The notes: generated from the letters alone by a model not told the origin. A DNA stretch of 64,000 nt from JAHJQQ01 sp963737555 (GCA_963737555.1 CAVTTB010000002.1:1-64000); one strand, 5' to 3'; positions 38,994 to 47,846 are shown, numbered from the stretch's first letter. Numbers and translations: made by a program.

Positions 38994-39601
38994 GTATTGC
39001 CGCCCTTGGCGTTGCGTTCGACCAGGCGCTGTATCAACTTGTCCATCCCCTGGTCCTTGATCTCGGTGGAAAAACTGGAGCGATAATTGGAAACCAGGCT
39101 GATGCCGTCGATAGCGACGTCGTAGACCTTCCAGCCATCCGCGCGGTGAAACATGCTGTAGCTGATGGGGATGGGCACCCCGCCCGGCTTCACCACTTCG
39201 GTACGCACGGTGACATCCTCGCTGCCTTCGGCCATGCGCAGCGGCAGGAATTTGATCTGCTGGTCTCTGTATTCCAATAACGCGGTGCCATAGGTACGCA
39301 CCAACAGCGTACGGAATTCATTCACGAAGCGCTGCTGTTGATCCGGCGAGGCGCGCTTCCAATGTTTGCCGAGCACCCACCGTGCCATGCGTTCGAAATC
39401 GAAATGCGGCAGGACAATGTCGTCGACCAGACCATACAAACGCTCCGGCTCAGCCTGAATGAGATCGTGCTGCTCCTTGAGCACCACCAGCATGCGGTCC
39501 GAGGTTTGACGCACCAGCGACTCGGGATCGAGATCACCCGCGACGGCCACGGCTGAATTCAGTGCCAGACCCAACAGCAAGGGTAAGAACACCCGTTTCA
39601 T
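38990..39601 (-). CDS. mlaC: MlaC, periplasmic phospholipid shuttle
   Basis: 203 residues with a signal peptide (FLPLLLGLALNSAVAVAG). Conserved MlaC/Ttg2D features include the segment HFDFERMARWVLGKHW and KVYDVAIDGISLVSNYRSSF. It carries phospholipids between the outer-membrane MlaA and the inner-membrane MlaFEDB complex. Directly adjacent to mlaD. Confidence 0.95.
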   Translation of the reverse strand: MKRVFLPLLLGLALNSAVAVAGDLDPESLVRQTSDRMLVVLKEQHDLIQAEPERLYGLVDDIVLPHFDFERMARWVLGKHWKRASPDQQQRFVNEFRTLLVRTYGTALLEYRDQQIKFLPLRMAEGSEDVTVRTEVVKPGGVPIPISYSMFHRADGWKVYDVAIDGISLVSNYRSSFSTEIKDQGMDKLIQRLVERNAKGGNT

Positions 39602-40084
39602 TTATCGCTTCCTTGTATCGCTTCCTTCAGACGCCTTACTGAATAGGAATTGCCCGATGATCTGCTCCAGCACCAGCGCCGACTGGGTCAACCGGATCTG
39701 ATCGCCGCCCTTTAAGACCTCTTCCGCCCCGCCCGGTTCCAAGGCGATGTACTGCTCACCCAGCAGACCGGCGGTAAAAATACGCGCCGAGGTATCGGTT
39801 GGGAAGGCGGCATACTGGTTGCCGATGTTCATGCGCACCACCGCCTCGAAGGTCTCGTTGTCGAAGTCGATGGCCGACACCCGGCCCACGCGCACGCCGC
39901 TGACCGACACCGGCGAACGCACCTTGAGGCCACCGACGTTCTCGAACCGCGCAACGACTTCATAACCTTGATCGTTGGACATGGCGCTCAGATTGCTCAC
40001 CTGCATGGCCAGCACAAACAGGGCCGCCAGACCCGCCGCCACGAACAAGCCCACACCGACCTCGATAGCTCTGACCCGATCCAT
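39602..40084 (-). CDS. mlaD: MlaD, MCE-domain subunit
   Basis: 160 residues: an N-terminal membrane helix (GLFVAAGLAALFVLAMQV) and one MCE domain (YEVVARFENVGGLKVRSPVSV, GVRVGRVSAIDFD, TAGLLGEQYIALEPGG). MlaD forms the hexameric lipid-binding ring in the periplasm attached to MlaE. Two bases from mlaE. Confidence 0.96.
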   Translation of the reverse strand: MDRVRAIEVGVGLFVAAGLAALFVLAMQVSNLSAMSNDQGYEVVARFENVGGLKVRSPVSVSGVRVGRVSAIDFDNETFEAVVRMNIGNQYAAFPTDTSARIFTAGLLGEQYIALEPGGAEEVLKGGDQIRLTQSALVLEQIIGQFLFSKASEGSDTRKR

Positions 40085-40086
40085 AC

Positions 40087-40875
40087 TTATACGTCCCCGA
40101 ACATCAGTGCAGTTAAGACAAAATCCAATGCCAACACCGCCAGCGCCGTGTGCACCACGGTGCGGGTGGTGGCGCGGCTCACGCCTTCCGCGGTCGGCAC
40201 CGCGTCGTGACCCTCGAACACGGCGATCCAGGTCGCGACAAAACCGAACACAATGCTCTTGATGACGCCATTGTAAATGTCTTCGTGCAAGTCCACCTTG
40301 TCCTGCATCTGCGACCAGTAGGCGCCACTGTCCACACCGAGCAGGCCGACGCCGACGAAATAGCCGCCCATCACGCCGACCGCGCTGAAAATCGCCGCCA
40401 GCAGCGGCATCGACACAAAACCGGCCAGAAAGCGCGGCGCGATCACGCGCTTGATCGGGTCGACGGCCATCATTTCCATGCCCGACAGCTGTTCGGTAGC
40501 CTTCATCAGACCGATTTCCGCAGTCAGCGCCGAACCGGCCCGGCCGGCGAACAGCAAGGCCGCCACCACCGGGCCGAGTTCACGCACCAGTGACAGCGCC
40601 ACGACCACGCCCAGCGATTCCTCGGCGCCAAAATCGACCAGGGTATTGTAACCCTGCAGCCCCAGCACCATACCGACGAACAGGCCCGACACCAGAATAA
40701 TCACCAGCGACAGCACGCCGACCGAATGCACCTGCACGATCACCAGGCGCGGGCGTGCCAGCAGACTCGGCAGGCTGGCGAGGACTTGCGCCAGAAACAG
40801 GTGCCCTCGCCCCAAGCGTTCGAAAACGCCCAGCCCGGCCCGCCCCAGTTGCTGCAACCAGCCGATCACGTCCAC
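40087..40875 (-). CDS. mlaE: MlaE, permease of the phospholipid ABC transporter
   Basis: 262 residues with five or six membrane segments typical of the MlaE/YrbE family. Conserved segments include LVREL GPVVAALLFAGRAGSALTAEI and AEIGLMKATEQLSGMEMMAVDP (each read in part), which form the coupling helix to MlaF. The start is GTG 40875. Operon partner of mlaD and mlaF. Confidence 0.96.
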   Translation of the reverse strand: MDVIGWLQQLGRAGLGVFERLGRGHLFLAQVLASLPSLLARPRLVIVQVHSVGVLSLVIILVSGLFVGMVLGLQGYNTLVDFGAEESLGVVVALSLVRELGPVVAALLFAGRAGSALTAEIGLMKATEQLSGMEMMAVDPIKRVIAPRFLAGFVSMPLLAAIFSAVGVMGGYFVGVGLLGVDSGAYWSQMQDKVDLHEDIYNGVIKSIVFGFVATWIAVFEGHDAVPTAEGVSRATTRTVVHTALAVLALDFVLTALMFGDV

Positions 40876-40902
40876 GCCTTAACACTCACAGTCTTGCGCA
40901 TT

Positions 40903-41726
40903 CTAAGTCTCGGCCAGTAGATCGTCACGGTAGGCCGGCGGCCTTGTAATGGAACGGTACCGGCCCGTCCGGGAGACCGTGCATAAATTGACTGACCCAC
41001 GGCGAAGTCGAATGATTGAGCACATCGGGCGTGCCGTGCTCGACCACCTTGCCGTCGGAGAGCAGATAGATGTAATCCGCAATCGCCGCCGCCTCCTGCA
41101 CATCGTGCGAGACGATGATGCTGGTCAGCCCCAGCGCATCGTTGAGCAGGCGGATCAACTGCACCAGCGCGCCCATGGAAATCGGATCCTGTCCGGCGAA
41201 CGGCTCGTCGTACATGATCATATTCGGATCAAGCGCGATCGCCCGCGCCAACGCCACGCGCCGCGCCATGCCGCCCGATAGCTGACTGGGCATCAGGTCG
41301 CGCGCACCGCGCAGACCCGACGGCCTGCAACTTCATCAGCACCAGATCACGGATCATGGGCTCCGGCAGTGTGGTGTGCTCGCGCAGCGGGAAGGCAACA
41401 TTCTCGAACACACTCAGATCGGTGAGCAACGCGCCGCTCTGGAACAACATGCCCATGCGTTTACGCAGGCGATACAACTGCTCGTGGTTGAGCTTCGGCA
41501 CCTCTTCGCCGTCCACCCAGATTTGTCCGGTATGCGGCTTCAACTGCCCGCCGATCAGCCGCAGCAGCGTGGTCTTACCGGTGCCGCTCGGCCCCATGAT
41601 GACGGTGACCTTGCCGCGGCGAATCTCCAGATCGACGCCGTCGAAAATCTTCCGCGACCCGCGCGCAAAACGCAGATCACGCACCCTCACCAGGATGTCG
41701 TCGGTGGATTGCGCAGATTCGGGCAT
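40903..41726 (-). CDS. mlaF: MlaF, ATPase of the phospholipid ABC transporter (two frameshifts)
   Basis: ABC ATPase driving lipid transport. Walker A is GPSGTGKTTLLRL, the Q-loop GMLFQSGALLTDLSVFENV, the signature LSGGMARRVALARA, Walker B MIMYDEPFAGQDP and the switch IVSHDVQE. One extra base near 41320 separates the Walker A half from the signature half. Another near 40940 would replace the normal C-terminus: the corrected end reads PAYRDDLLAET and stops at 40903. With both removed the protein is about 273 residues, normal for MlaF. Its start faces the divergent zinc-ribbon gene. Confidence 0.92.
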
Positions 41727-41866
41727 CAGATTTTGCTTCGGGCAGGCATTGGCGCGCGATTATCCCATCGCTGCCCCACCCTGACCAGTCCCGTCGGCTG
41801 TAGGCGCGCGCGGCAAGCACGCGGCCGGTGTATTATGCCCATAACCCCTGTTTCGGTTCCCGAATC

Positions 41867-42052
41867 ATGTCCAACGTCATCCCCTTCAAACGCCCACGCG
41901 CCGCGGAAAAACATCAGGGCAATACCCTCTGCAAGCGAGGTTTTCACAAATGGGTGGCGGAGCCCTCCACGCCCTTCGATGTCAAAACCGGTCGCTTGGT
42001 CACCCGCTACCGCTGCAGCCGCTGTGGCGCGACCAAGGTCGAATCGCGCTGA
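41867..42052 (+). CDS. Small zinc-ribbon-like protein, function unknown
   Basis: 61 residues starting MSNVIPFKRPRAAEKH. A Cys in TLCKRGFHKW and a C-terminal CSRCGATK form a likely zinc-binding site. Similar small proteins occur in other Gammaproteobacteria as far as I recall, but no function is known to me. It is divergent from mlaF and 46 bases upstream of the HMA-domain gene. A TATTAT at 41831-41836 could be a -10 box, but I see no good -35 box. Confidence 0.65.
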   Translation: MSNVIPFKRPRAAEKHQGNTLCKRGFHKWVAEPSTPFDVKTGRLVTRYRCSRCGATKVESR

Positions 42053-42098
42053 CCTTGGTATACTCCGGCCCCTCAGCGAGGCCCGGGCAGGTGCAAAC

Positions 42099-42299
42099 AT
42101 GCAGGAACACTTCAGTGTCAAGAACGTCAAATGCGGCGGCTGCGTCAAGGCCATCCAGGAAGGGCTGCAGGCATTGACGGGCGTCACGTCGGTCGCCGTG
42201 GTCATCGAGGGCGGCCAGGTCACGGTCGAAGGCGACACACTCGACCGTACGCAACTGTCCAGCAAATTATCTGAACTGGGCTATCCCGAGGCCGGATGA
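42099..42299 (+). CDS. Heavy-metal-associated (HMA) domain protein
   Basis: 66 residues forming one HMA (ferredoxin-like) fold. The metal-binding loop is KCGGC (VKNVKCGGCVKAIQ), with Cys pair CxxC as in copper chaperones such as CopZ. The stop overlaps the kdsD start as ATGA, so it is translationally coupled to the LPS gene block. A link between a metal chaperone and LPS genes is not obvious and may be incidental. Confidence 0.85.
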   Translation: MQEHFSVKNVKCGGCVKAIQEGLQALTGVTSVAVVIEGGQVTVEGDTLDRTQLSSKLSELGYPEAG

Positions 42300-43267
42300 A
42301 CGAACAGAAACTCCAAGCGCTCGGCCGCGCCGTGATCGAGACCGAGGCGCGCGCGGTCAGCGCGCTCGCCTCCCGCATCGATGCGCACTTCGCCCAGGCC
42401 TGCGGCCACATGCTCGCCTGCACCGGCCGCGTCGTCGTCATCGGCATGGGCAAATCCGGCCATATCGGCGGCAAGATCGCCGCCACGCTGGCCAGCACCG
42501 GTACACCGGCGTTCTTCGTCCATCCCGGCGAGGCCAGTCATGGCGATCTCGGCATGATTACGTCCAAAGATGTCGTGCTGGCCTTGTCCAACTCCGGCGA
42601 GACCGGCGAGTTGCTCACCATCCTGCCGCTGATCAAACGTCTCGGCGTGCCACTCATCACCCTGACCGGCAACGTCAACTCGACACTGGCGCGCGCCGCC
42701 AATGCGAACCTCGACGTCAGCGTGGAGAAAGAGGCTTGCCCGCTAGGACTCGCGCCGACCGCCAGCACCACCGCCGCGCTGGTGATGGGCGACGCGCTGG
42801 CCGTCGCGCTGTTGGAATCGCGCGGCTTTACCGCCGAAGATTTCGCCCGCGCCCATCCCGGCGGCAGCCTCGGTCGGCGCCTGTTGTTGCTGGTTGATGA
42901 CATCATGCACACCGGCGACACCATCCCGCAGGTCGGCCTCGACGCGCCGCTCACCGGAGCGTTGCATGAGATGACGCGCAAAGGCCTCGGCATGACCGCC
43001 GTTCTGGATAGCGAGGGTAAAGTCGCGGGCGTGTTCACCGACGGCGATCTGCGCCGCGCCGTCGACCGTGAGATCAATCTGCACAAAACCGCCGTGGGCG
43101 GTCTGATGACGGCCAACTGCAAAACCATACTGCCCGGCATACTCGCCGCCGAGGCACTGGCGATCATGGAGGCCAGCAAGATCAACGGTCTCTTGGTTGT
43201 CGATCGCGACGGCAAACTCGTCGGCGCGCTCGGTATGCACGACCTGCTGCGTGCCGGCGTGGTTTGA
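42296..43267 (+). CDS. kdsD: D-arabinose-5-phosphate isomerase KdsD
   Basis: Converts ribulose-5-phosphate to arabinose-5-phosphate for Kdo, the inner-core LPS sugar. 323 residues: a SIS sugar-isomerase domain (GMGKSGHIGGKIAATLASTG, LSNSGETGELL) followed by two CBS domains (from DIMHTGDTIPQV and GLMTANCKTILPG), as in E. coli KdsD. First of the kdsD-kdsC-lptCAB series. A palindromic repeat separates it from kdsC. Confidence 0.97.
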   Translation: MNEQKLQALGRAVIETEARAVSALASRIDAHFAQACGHMLACTGRVVVIGMGKSGHIGGKIAATLASTGTPAFFVHPGEASHGDLGMITSKDVVLALSNSGETGELLTILPLIKRLGVPLITLTGNVNSTLARAANANLDVSVEKEACPLGLAPTASTTAALVMGDALAVALLESRGFTAEDFARAHPGGSLGRRLLLLVDDIMHTGDTIPQVGLDAPLTGALHEMTRKGLGMTAVLDSEGKVAGVFTDGDLRRAVDREINLHKTAVGGLMTANCKTILPGILAAEALAIMEASKINGLLVVDRDGKLVGALGMHDLLRAGVV

Positions 43268-43280
43268 GAATGAATGATTT

Positions 43281-43408
43281 GCCACGGAAACACGGAAAAC
43301 CGACATATGCACGAACCACGAAAACCATGCAGGAAAACACAAGGTTTTCCTGACATAGTTTTTGAGACTCAAATAGCATTTGTCGGTGTTTTCCGTGTGT
43401 TCCGTGGC
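43281..43408. repeat. Extragenic inverted repeat, CACGGAAA family, copy 1
   Basis: Arms 43281-43305 and 43381-43408 (CCACGGAA...CACGGAAAAC, and its complement) are near-complementary with small indels. Inside is a perfect small hairpin (CAGGAAAAC / GTTTTCCTG, 43330-43352). A related element is at 62131-62290. It fills the kdsD-kdsC gap. Confidence 0.75.
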
Positions 43409-43439
43409 CAAGAATTTTGACAACCATAAAGACAGGCAT

Positions 43440-43961
43440 ATGAAAGATATCCTCGCAAAAGCCGCTCTGATAAAACTGGTCATCTTCGACGTCGACGGTG
43501 TGCTCACCGACGGCTCCTTGTTCTTCGGCGACGATGGTCAGGAATACAAGGCCTTCAATTCGCGCGACGGCCACGGCATGAAAATGCTGATGAAATATGG
43601 CGTGGAGATCGCCATCATTACCGGACGTACTTCACGCGTGGTCGATCATCGCGTCGCCAACCTCGGTATCAAACACGTTTATCAGGGCGCGCACGACAAG
43701 CGCGCCTGTTTTACCGATCTCATCGCCAGGCTCGGCATCGACCCGCAGGAAACGGCGTATGTGGGCGACGACGTCGTGGACCTGCCGGTGATGACCCAAG
43801 TCGGTCTCGCCATCGCCGTGCAGGATGCCCATCCGTTCGTCAAACAACATGCACACTGGCAGACACCGAGTTGCGGTGGCCACGGCGCCGGACGCGATGT
43901 CTGCGAATTACTGATCGAGGCACGCGGCCAACTCAAAACCGAGTTGGAAAGCTACCTTTGA
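43440..43961 (+). CDS. kdsC: 3-deoxy-D-manno-octulosonate 8-phosphate phosphatase KdsC
   Basis: HAD-family phosphatase that releases Kdo from Kdo-8-phosphate. 173 residues from ATG 43440. Catalytic aspartates D17 and D19 lie in IFDVDGVLTDG. Motif II is ITGRTS and motif III YVGDDVVDLPVM. The upstream repeat may separate its expression from kdsD. Its stop overlaps the likely lptC start. Confidence 0.97.
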   Translation: MKDILAKAALIKLVIFDVDGVLTDGSLFFGDDGQEYKAFNSRDGHGMKMLMKYGVEIAIITGRTSRVVDHRVANLGIKHVYQGAHDKRACFTDLIARLGIDPQETAYVGDDVVDLPVMTQVGLAIAVQDAHPFVKQHAHWQTPSCGGHGAGRDVCELLIEARGQLKTELESYL

Positions 43962-44533
43962 TTTCGTCGCGCGGCCTACTGCCACTGTTCGTAATTGCTG
44001 CGTTGGCGGCCCTGAGCGGTTGGTTATATCAGCAGGTACAGCAGCAGCACCTGCCGACCGACGGCAGCCAACGCCACGACCCGGATGCCTTCGCCGAAGA
44101 TTTTGATCTCAGCACCTTCGACGCCGAAGGCCGCCTCGCTCACCGGCTCTGGGCCAAGCGCATGGATCACTATCCGGACGATGACAGTACCGTACTGGCA
44201 GAGCCCTATCTGGAACTGTATCGCCCCGACAGCCAGCCCTGGCAAGTCCGCGCGTTGCGAGGTTGGGTGAGCGCCGGCGGTGCCGAGGTGTTACTTGAGA
44301 ACCAGGTTAAAATCCATCGCCCTGCCAGTGCCCAACAAGCGGTTGCCGATATTCACACCAACAAACTGCGAATCTTTCCCGACCGCGATTTTGCCGAAAC
44401 CGACATCGCCATCAACTACCGCAGCACCGGCCTGAAGGTTGACGCGATCGGCATGCGTGCCTATCTGGATCAAGGCCGGGTAGAATTGCTCAACCGTGTA
44501 CGTGCCGTTCAACAACCACAAGGGACACCTTAA
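43958..44533 (+). CDS. lptC: LPS export protein LptC
   Basis: Bitopic inner-membrane protein passing LPS from LptBFG to LptA. The best start is TTG 43958, overlapping the kdsC stop as TTGA; it gives 191 residues, the usual length, and places one membrane helix at residues 6-23 (LLPLFVIAALAALSGWLY). The periplasmic part includes DFDLSTFDAEGRLAHRL and conserved TDIAINY. An ATG start upstream within kdsC would add an unlikely Arg-rich extension. Confidence 0.93.
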   Translation: MISSRGLLPLFVIAALAALSGWLYQQVQQQHLPTDGSQRHDPDAFAEDFDLSTFDAEGRLAHRLWAKRMDHYPDDDSTVLAEPYLELYRPDSQPWQVRALRGWVSAGGAEVLLENQVKIHRPASAQQAVADIHTNKLRIFPDRDFAETDIAINYRSTGLKVDAIGMRAYLDQGRVELLNRVRAVQQPQGTP

Positions 44534-44536
44534 GTC

Positions 44537-45154
44537 ATGCGCAACGCCCTCGTTGTAATGCTGACCCTGATCGGCAGCGGATTACCCGCGCTGGCGGCGG
44601 CTTTGAGCGACGATCGCAATCAACCCATGTATGTCGAGGCCGACCGCGCCGATATCGACGACAAGCGCGGCGTGAGCGTATATCGCGGCAATGTGAAAAT
44701 CACACAAGGCACACTCCAACTGACTGCGGCGGAACTGACGGTACACAGCAAGGGCGGCGATATCATCAAGGCTATCGCAGTGGGTCAACCCGCCACCTAC
44801 CGGCAGCGCCCGGACGGCAAGGATCAGGATGTCGAGGCCGAGGCGCTGCGCATGGAGTATTTCGCCGTGGAGCAGAAAATCATCCTGCTCGACAAGGCCC
44901 AAGTACGTCAGTCCGGCGACACCTTCAGCAGCGACAAGATCGATTACGATATCGGCAAGGATACCGTCAAGGCCGGTGCCGGTTCGCCCAGCGATCGGGT
45001 GCGCATCACGATTCAACCCAAAGCCAAGACCGCGCCCCCGGCCCCGAAGGCTGAGTCCGCGCCGGAGCCGAAGGTTGCGCCAGCACCAGCACTAAACGCT
45101 GTACCTGCACTAGCACCGAAGCCCCCAGCGACTCCGGCCGAGGGCGCGCCGTGA
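44537..45154 (+). CDS. lptA: LPS transport periplasmic protein LptA
   Basis: Periplasmic bridge protein of LPS export, 205 residues. Signal peptide NALVVMLTLIGSGLPALAAA, then the OstA/LptA beta-jellyroll (PMYVEADRADIDDKRGVSVY, YRGNVKITQGT, SSDKIDYDIGKDTVKAG). It ends in a roughly 40-residue Ala/Pro/Lys-rich tail (APPAPKAESAPEPK) that E. coli LptA lacks. Three bases after lptC and 49 before lptB. Confidence 0.95.
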   Translation: MRNALVVMLTLIGSGLPALAAALSDDRNQPMYVEADRADIDDKRGVSVYRGNVKITQGTLQLTAAELTVHSKGGDIIKAIAVGQPATYRQRPDGKDQDVEAEALRMEYFAVEQKIILLDKAQVRQSGDTFSSDKIDYDIGKDTVKAGAGSPSDRVRITIQPKAKTAPPAPKAESAPEPKVAPAPALNAVPALAPKPPATPAEGAP

Positions 45155-45203
45155 TCGAATGCCTCTCAGCCACTGATGCGCTGCGCCCGACCCGGCCAGC
45201 CTC

Positions 45204-45929
45204 ATGACCCAACTCATCGCGGACAATCTGGTCAAACGCTTTCAGTCGCGCACGGTCGTCAACAACGTCTCGGTCCATGTCGACAGCGGCGAAGTCGTCG
45301 GCCTGCTCGGCCCCAATGGCGCTGGCAAGACCACCTGCTTCTACATGATCGTCGGCCTGATCGGCTGCGACGACGGCAACATTCGTCTCGACGACCACGA
45401 CCTGACACGGCTGCCCATGCATGCGCGCGCACGGGCCGGGCTCGGTTACCTGCCGCAGGAACCCTCGGTATTCCGCAAGCTGAGCGTGCGCGACAATCTC
45501 ATGGCCATTCTGGAAACCCGCGCCGACCTGAATCGCCAGAGCCGTCAACGGCTGCTTGACGAATTGCTGCACGAACTCCATGTCGGTCACTTGGCCAATC
45601 AGATCGGCATCAGCCTGTCGGGCGGTGAACGCCGCCGCGTGGAAATCGCTCGTGCCTTGGCCACCGCGCCGCAGTTCATGTTGCTCGACGAACCGTTCGC
45701 GGGTGTAGATCCCATCTCCGTGGTCGATATCCAACGTATCGTCGCGCACTTGACCGAACGGGGAATTGGAGTGCTGATCACTGACCACAACGTGCGCGAG
45801 ACCCTGGGGATCTGCCAGCGCGCCTATATACTCAATGAAGGCCAGGTCATCGCCGCGGGGTCGCCCGCTGAACTCCTTGAAAATCAACAAGTCCGCCAGG
45901 TGTACCTGGGTCAGGATTTTCGCTTGTGA
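45204..45929 (+). CDS. lptB: LPS export ABC ATPase LptB
   Basis: Cytoplasmic ATPase powering LPS extraction with LptF/LptG. 241 residues. Walker A GPNGAGKTTCFYM, signature LSGGERRRVEIARAL, Walker B FMLLDEPFAGVDPI and switch ITDHNVRETL, all matching LptB. lptF and lptG are not in the window, as is usual. Followed by rpoN after an 85-base gap. Confidence 0.98.
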   Translation: MTQLIADNLVKRFQSRTVVNNVSVHVDSGEVVGLLGPNGAGKTTCFYMIVGLIGCDDGNIRLDDHDLTRLPMHARARAGLGYLPQEPSVFRKLSVRDNLMAILETRADLNRQSRQRLLDELLHELHVGHLANQIGISLSGGERRRVEIARALATAPQFMLLDEPFAGVDPISVVDIQRIVAHLTERGIGVLITDHNVRETLGICQRAYILNEGQVIAAGSPAELLENQQVRQVYLGQDFRL

Positions 45930-45946
45930 TCTGCGCCCGGAAGTAC

Positions 45947-45963
45947 TGGCACAAATCATGCTT
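45947..45963 (+). promoter_or_regulatory. Sigma-54-like site upstream of rpoN
   Basis: TGGCAC, five bases, then ATGCT matches the RpoN -24/-12 consensus with one mismatch (A for T in TTGC). GG and GC are 12 bases apart. It sits 52 bases before the rpoN ATG, so it could allow RpoN to bind its own leader. Confidence 0.3.
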
Positions 45964-46014
45964 AGTGGGTTAAATTAGTCACAGAGCACACCTCCCGTGT
46001 CCGTGAAGCCATAG

Positions 46015-47496
46015 ATGAAGCAATCCATACAACTTCGCATCGGTCAGTCGCTGACCATGACCCCGCAACTGCAACAGGCTATTCGCCTGCTGCAGCTTTC
46101 CACGGTCGAACTGCAACTCGAAATTCAGCAGGTGTTGGATTCCAACCTGATGCTGGAGCCCGAAGAAGGCGACGCCGCCTCCGAGCCTCAGGTCAGCAAG
46201 GACAGCGAACGCAATGAATCGGCGACCGAGAGCGAACTCAGCGCCACGCAAGAATCCGAGGCGGACTTCTCCAGCCCGGAGCAGATTCCCGAAGAACTGG
46301 CCGTCGACAGCGACTGGGATACTATCTACGACTCCGGCGCGACCGCCCTGAGCGCACCGGGCGGTGACGACAACCGGGACTTCTTCGAGACCCACAACGC
46401 CGACAACGAATCCCTCTATGAGCATTTGATGTGGCAGATGGAGATGTCGCCGTTCAGCCCCATCGACCAGGCCATCGCCGCCACCCTCATTGATTCCATC
46501 ACCGACGATGGCTACCTGAACGTCCCATTGGAAGAATTGCTCGAGGGCCTGCAGAAAGACCATCCCGACATCGAACTCGACGAAGTCGAAGCGGTACTGC
46601 ACCGCATTCAGCATTTCGATCCGATCGGCGTCGGCGCGCGCAATCTCAGCGAGTGCCTGGAAATCCAGCTCAAACAGCTACCGCCCGAAACGCCCTGGCT
46701 GGATGTCACCATGAAGCTGGTTACACAGCATCTGGACCTGCTCGGCGCACGTGATTACAACCAGATCATGCGGCGCATGAAAATCGAGGAGAGCGATCTC
46801 CAGGCCATCATCGGCCTGATCCAATCGCTCAATCCGCGCCCCGGTTCGCAGATCGCCGGCCCACCACCGCAGTACGTGGTCCCGGACGTCTTCGTCAGCA
46901 AGCGCAACGGCATCTGGCGCGTCGATCTCAATCCGGAGGCCGCACCTAAACTGCGCATCAATGCCCAATACGCCAACATGGTGAAACGCGCCGACAATAG
47001 TGACGACAATAATTACCTGCGCAATCACCTGCAGGAAGCGCGCTGGTTCCTCAAGAGCCTGCAGAGCCGCAATGAAACGCTGCTCAAGGTCGCCAACTGT
47101 ATCGTCGAACGCCAGCGTGGCTTCTTCGAGTACGGCGATGAGGCCATGAAGCCACTGGTGCTGCGCGACGTCGCCGAGATCGTGGAGATGCACGAATCGA
47201 CCATTTCGCGCGTCACCACGCAGAAATACATGCACACGCCCCGCGGCATCTACGAATTCAAATATTTCTTCTCCAGCCACGTCGGCACCGCCGATGGCGG
47301 CGAATGTTCGGCCACCGCAATCCGCGCTATGATCAAGAAGCTGGTCGCCGATGAAACGCCGAACAAGCCGCTCAGCGATAGCAAGATCGCCGACCTGCTG
47401 GAGAAAGAAGGTATCAATGTCGCGCGCCGCACCATCGCCAAATACCGCGAGGCGCTGTCCATCCCCCCATCCAGTGAACGCAAACGCCTGGTCTAA
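46015..47496 (+). CDS. rpoN: RNA polymerase sigma-54 factor RpoN
   Basis: Alternative sigma factor for nitrogen, motility and biofilm genes; needs AAA+ activators. 493 residues. The Gln-rich N-terminal activator-interaction region is LRIGQSLTMTPQLQQAIRLLQLS, followed by an acidic region, the core-binding domain, and the C-terminal RpoN box ARRTIAKYREAL near residue 470. The helix-turn-helix region (MHESTISRVTTQKYM) is intact. Followed by hpf and ptsN as in most Gammaproteobacteria. Confidence 0.98.
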   Translation: MKQSIQLRIGQSLTMTPQLQQAIRLLQLSTVELQLEIQQVLDSNLMLEPEEGDAASEPQVSKDSERNESATESELSATQESEADFSSPEQIPEELAVDSDWDTIYDSGATALSAPGGDDNRDFFETHNADNESLYEHLMWQMEMSPFSPIDQAIAATLIDSITDDGYLNVPLEELLEGLQKDHPDIELDEVEAVLHRIQHFDPIGVGARNLSECLEIQLKQLPPETPWLDVTMKLVTQHLDLLGARDYNQIMRRMKIEESDLQAIIGLIQSLNPRPGSQIAGPPPQYVVPDVFVSKRNGIWRVDLNPEAAPKLRINAQYANMVKRADNSDDNNYLRNHLQEARWFLKSLQSRNETLLKVANCIVERQRGFFEYGDEAMKPLVLRDVAEIVEMHESTISRVTTQKYMHTPRGIYEFKYFFSSHVGTADGGECSATAIRAMIKKLVADETPNKPLSDSKIADLLEKEGINVARRTIAKYREALSIPPSSERKRLV

Positions 47497-47522
47497 GCAG
47501 GCTTCCATGAAGGAGTAGCACC

Positions 47523-47846
47523 ATGAAAATCATTCTCACCGGGCATCATGTAGAAATCACCGACGCGCTGCGTCAGTACGTAAATTCAAAAATGGAAAAA
47601 CTCGAGCGGCACTTCGACAGCGTGACCGACATCCATGTTGTATTGAGCGTAGAAAAACTGCGCCAGAAGGCCGAAGCGACGCTGCATTTGTCCGGCAACA
47701 ATCTCCACGCCGATTCCACCGACGAAGACATGTACGCAGCCATCGACGCACTGGTCGACAAGCTCGACCGGCAGCTGAAAAAACACAAAGAAAAAGTTAC
47801 CGACCATCATCGCAGCGAAGGCTCGATCAAGAATATCGAGGCCTGA
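47523..47846 (+). CDS. hpf: Ribosome hibernation promoting factor (short HPF)
   Basis: 107-residue member of the YhbH/HPF family, which binds 30S subunits and stores idle ribosomes as 100S dimers. Begins MKIILTGHHVEITDALRQYV and contains the conserved HADSTDEDMYAAIDALVDKLDRQLKKHK (in parts). It lacks the C-terminal dimerisation domain of long HPF. 26 bases after rpoN with AAGGAG upstream. Confidence 0.96.
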   Translation: MKIILTGHHVEITDALRQYVNSKMEKLERHFDSVTDIHVVLSVEKLRQKAEATLHLSGNNLHADSTDEDMYAAIDALVDKLDRQLKKHKEKVTDHHRSEGSIKNIEA

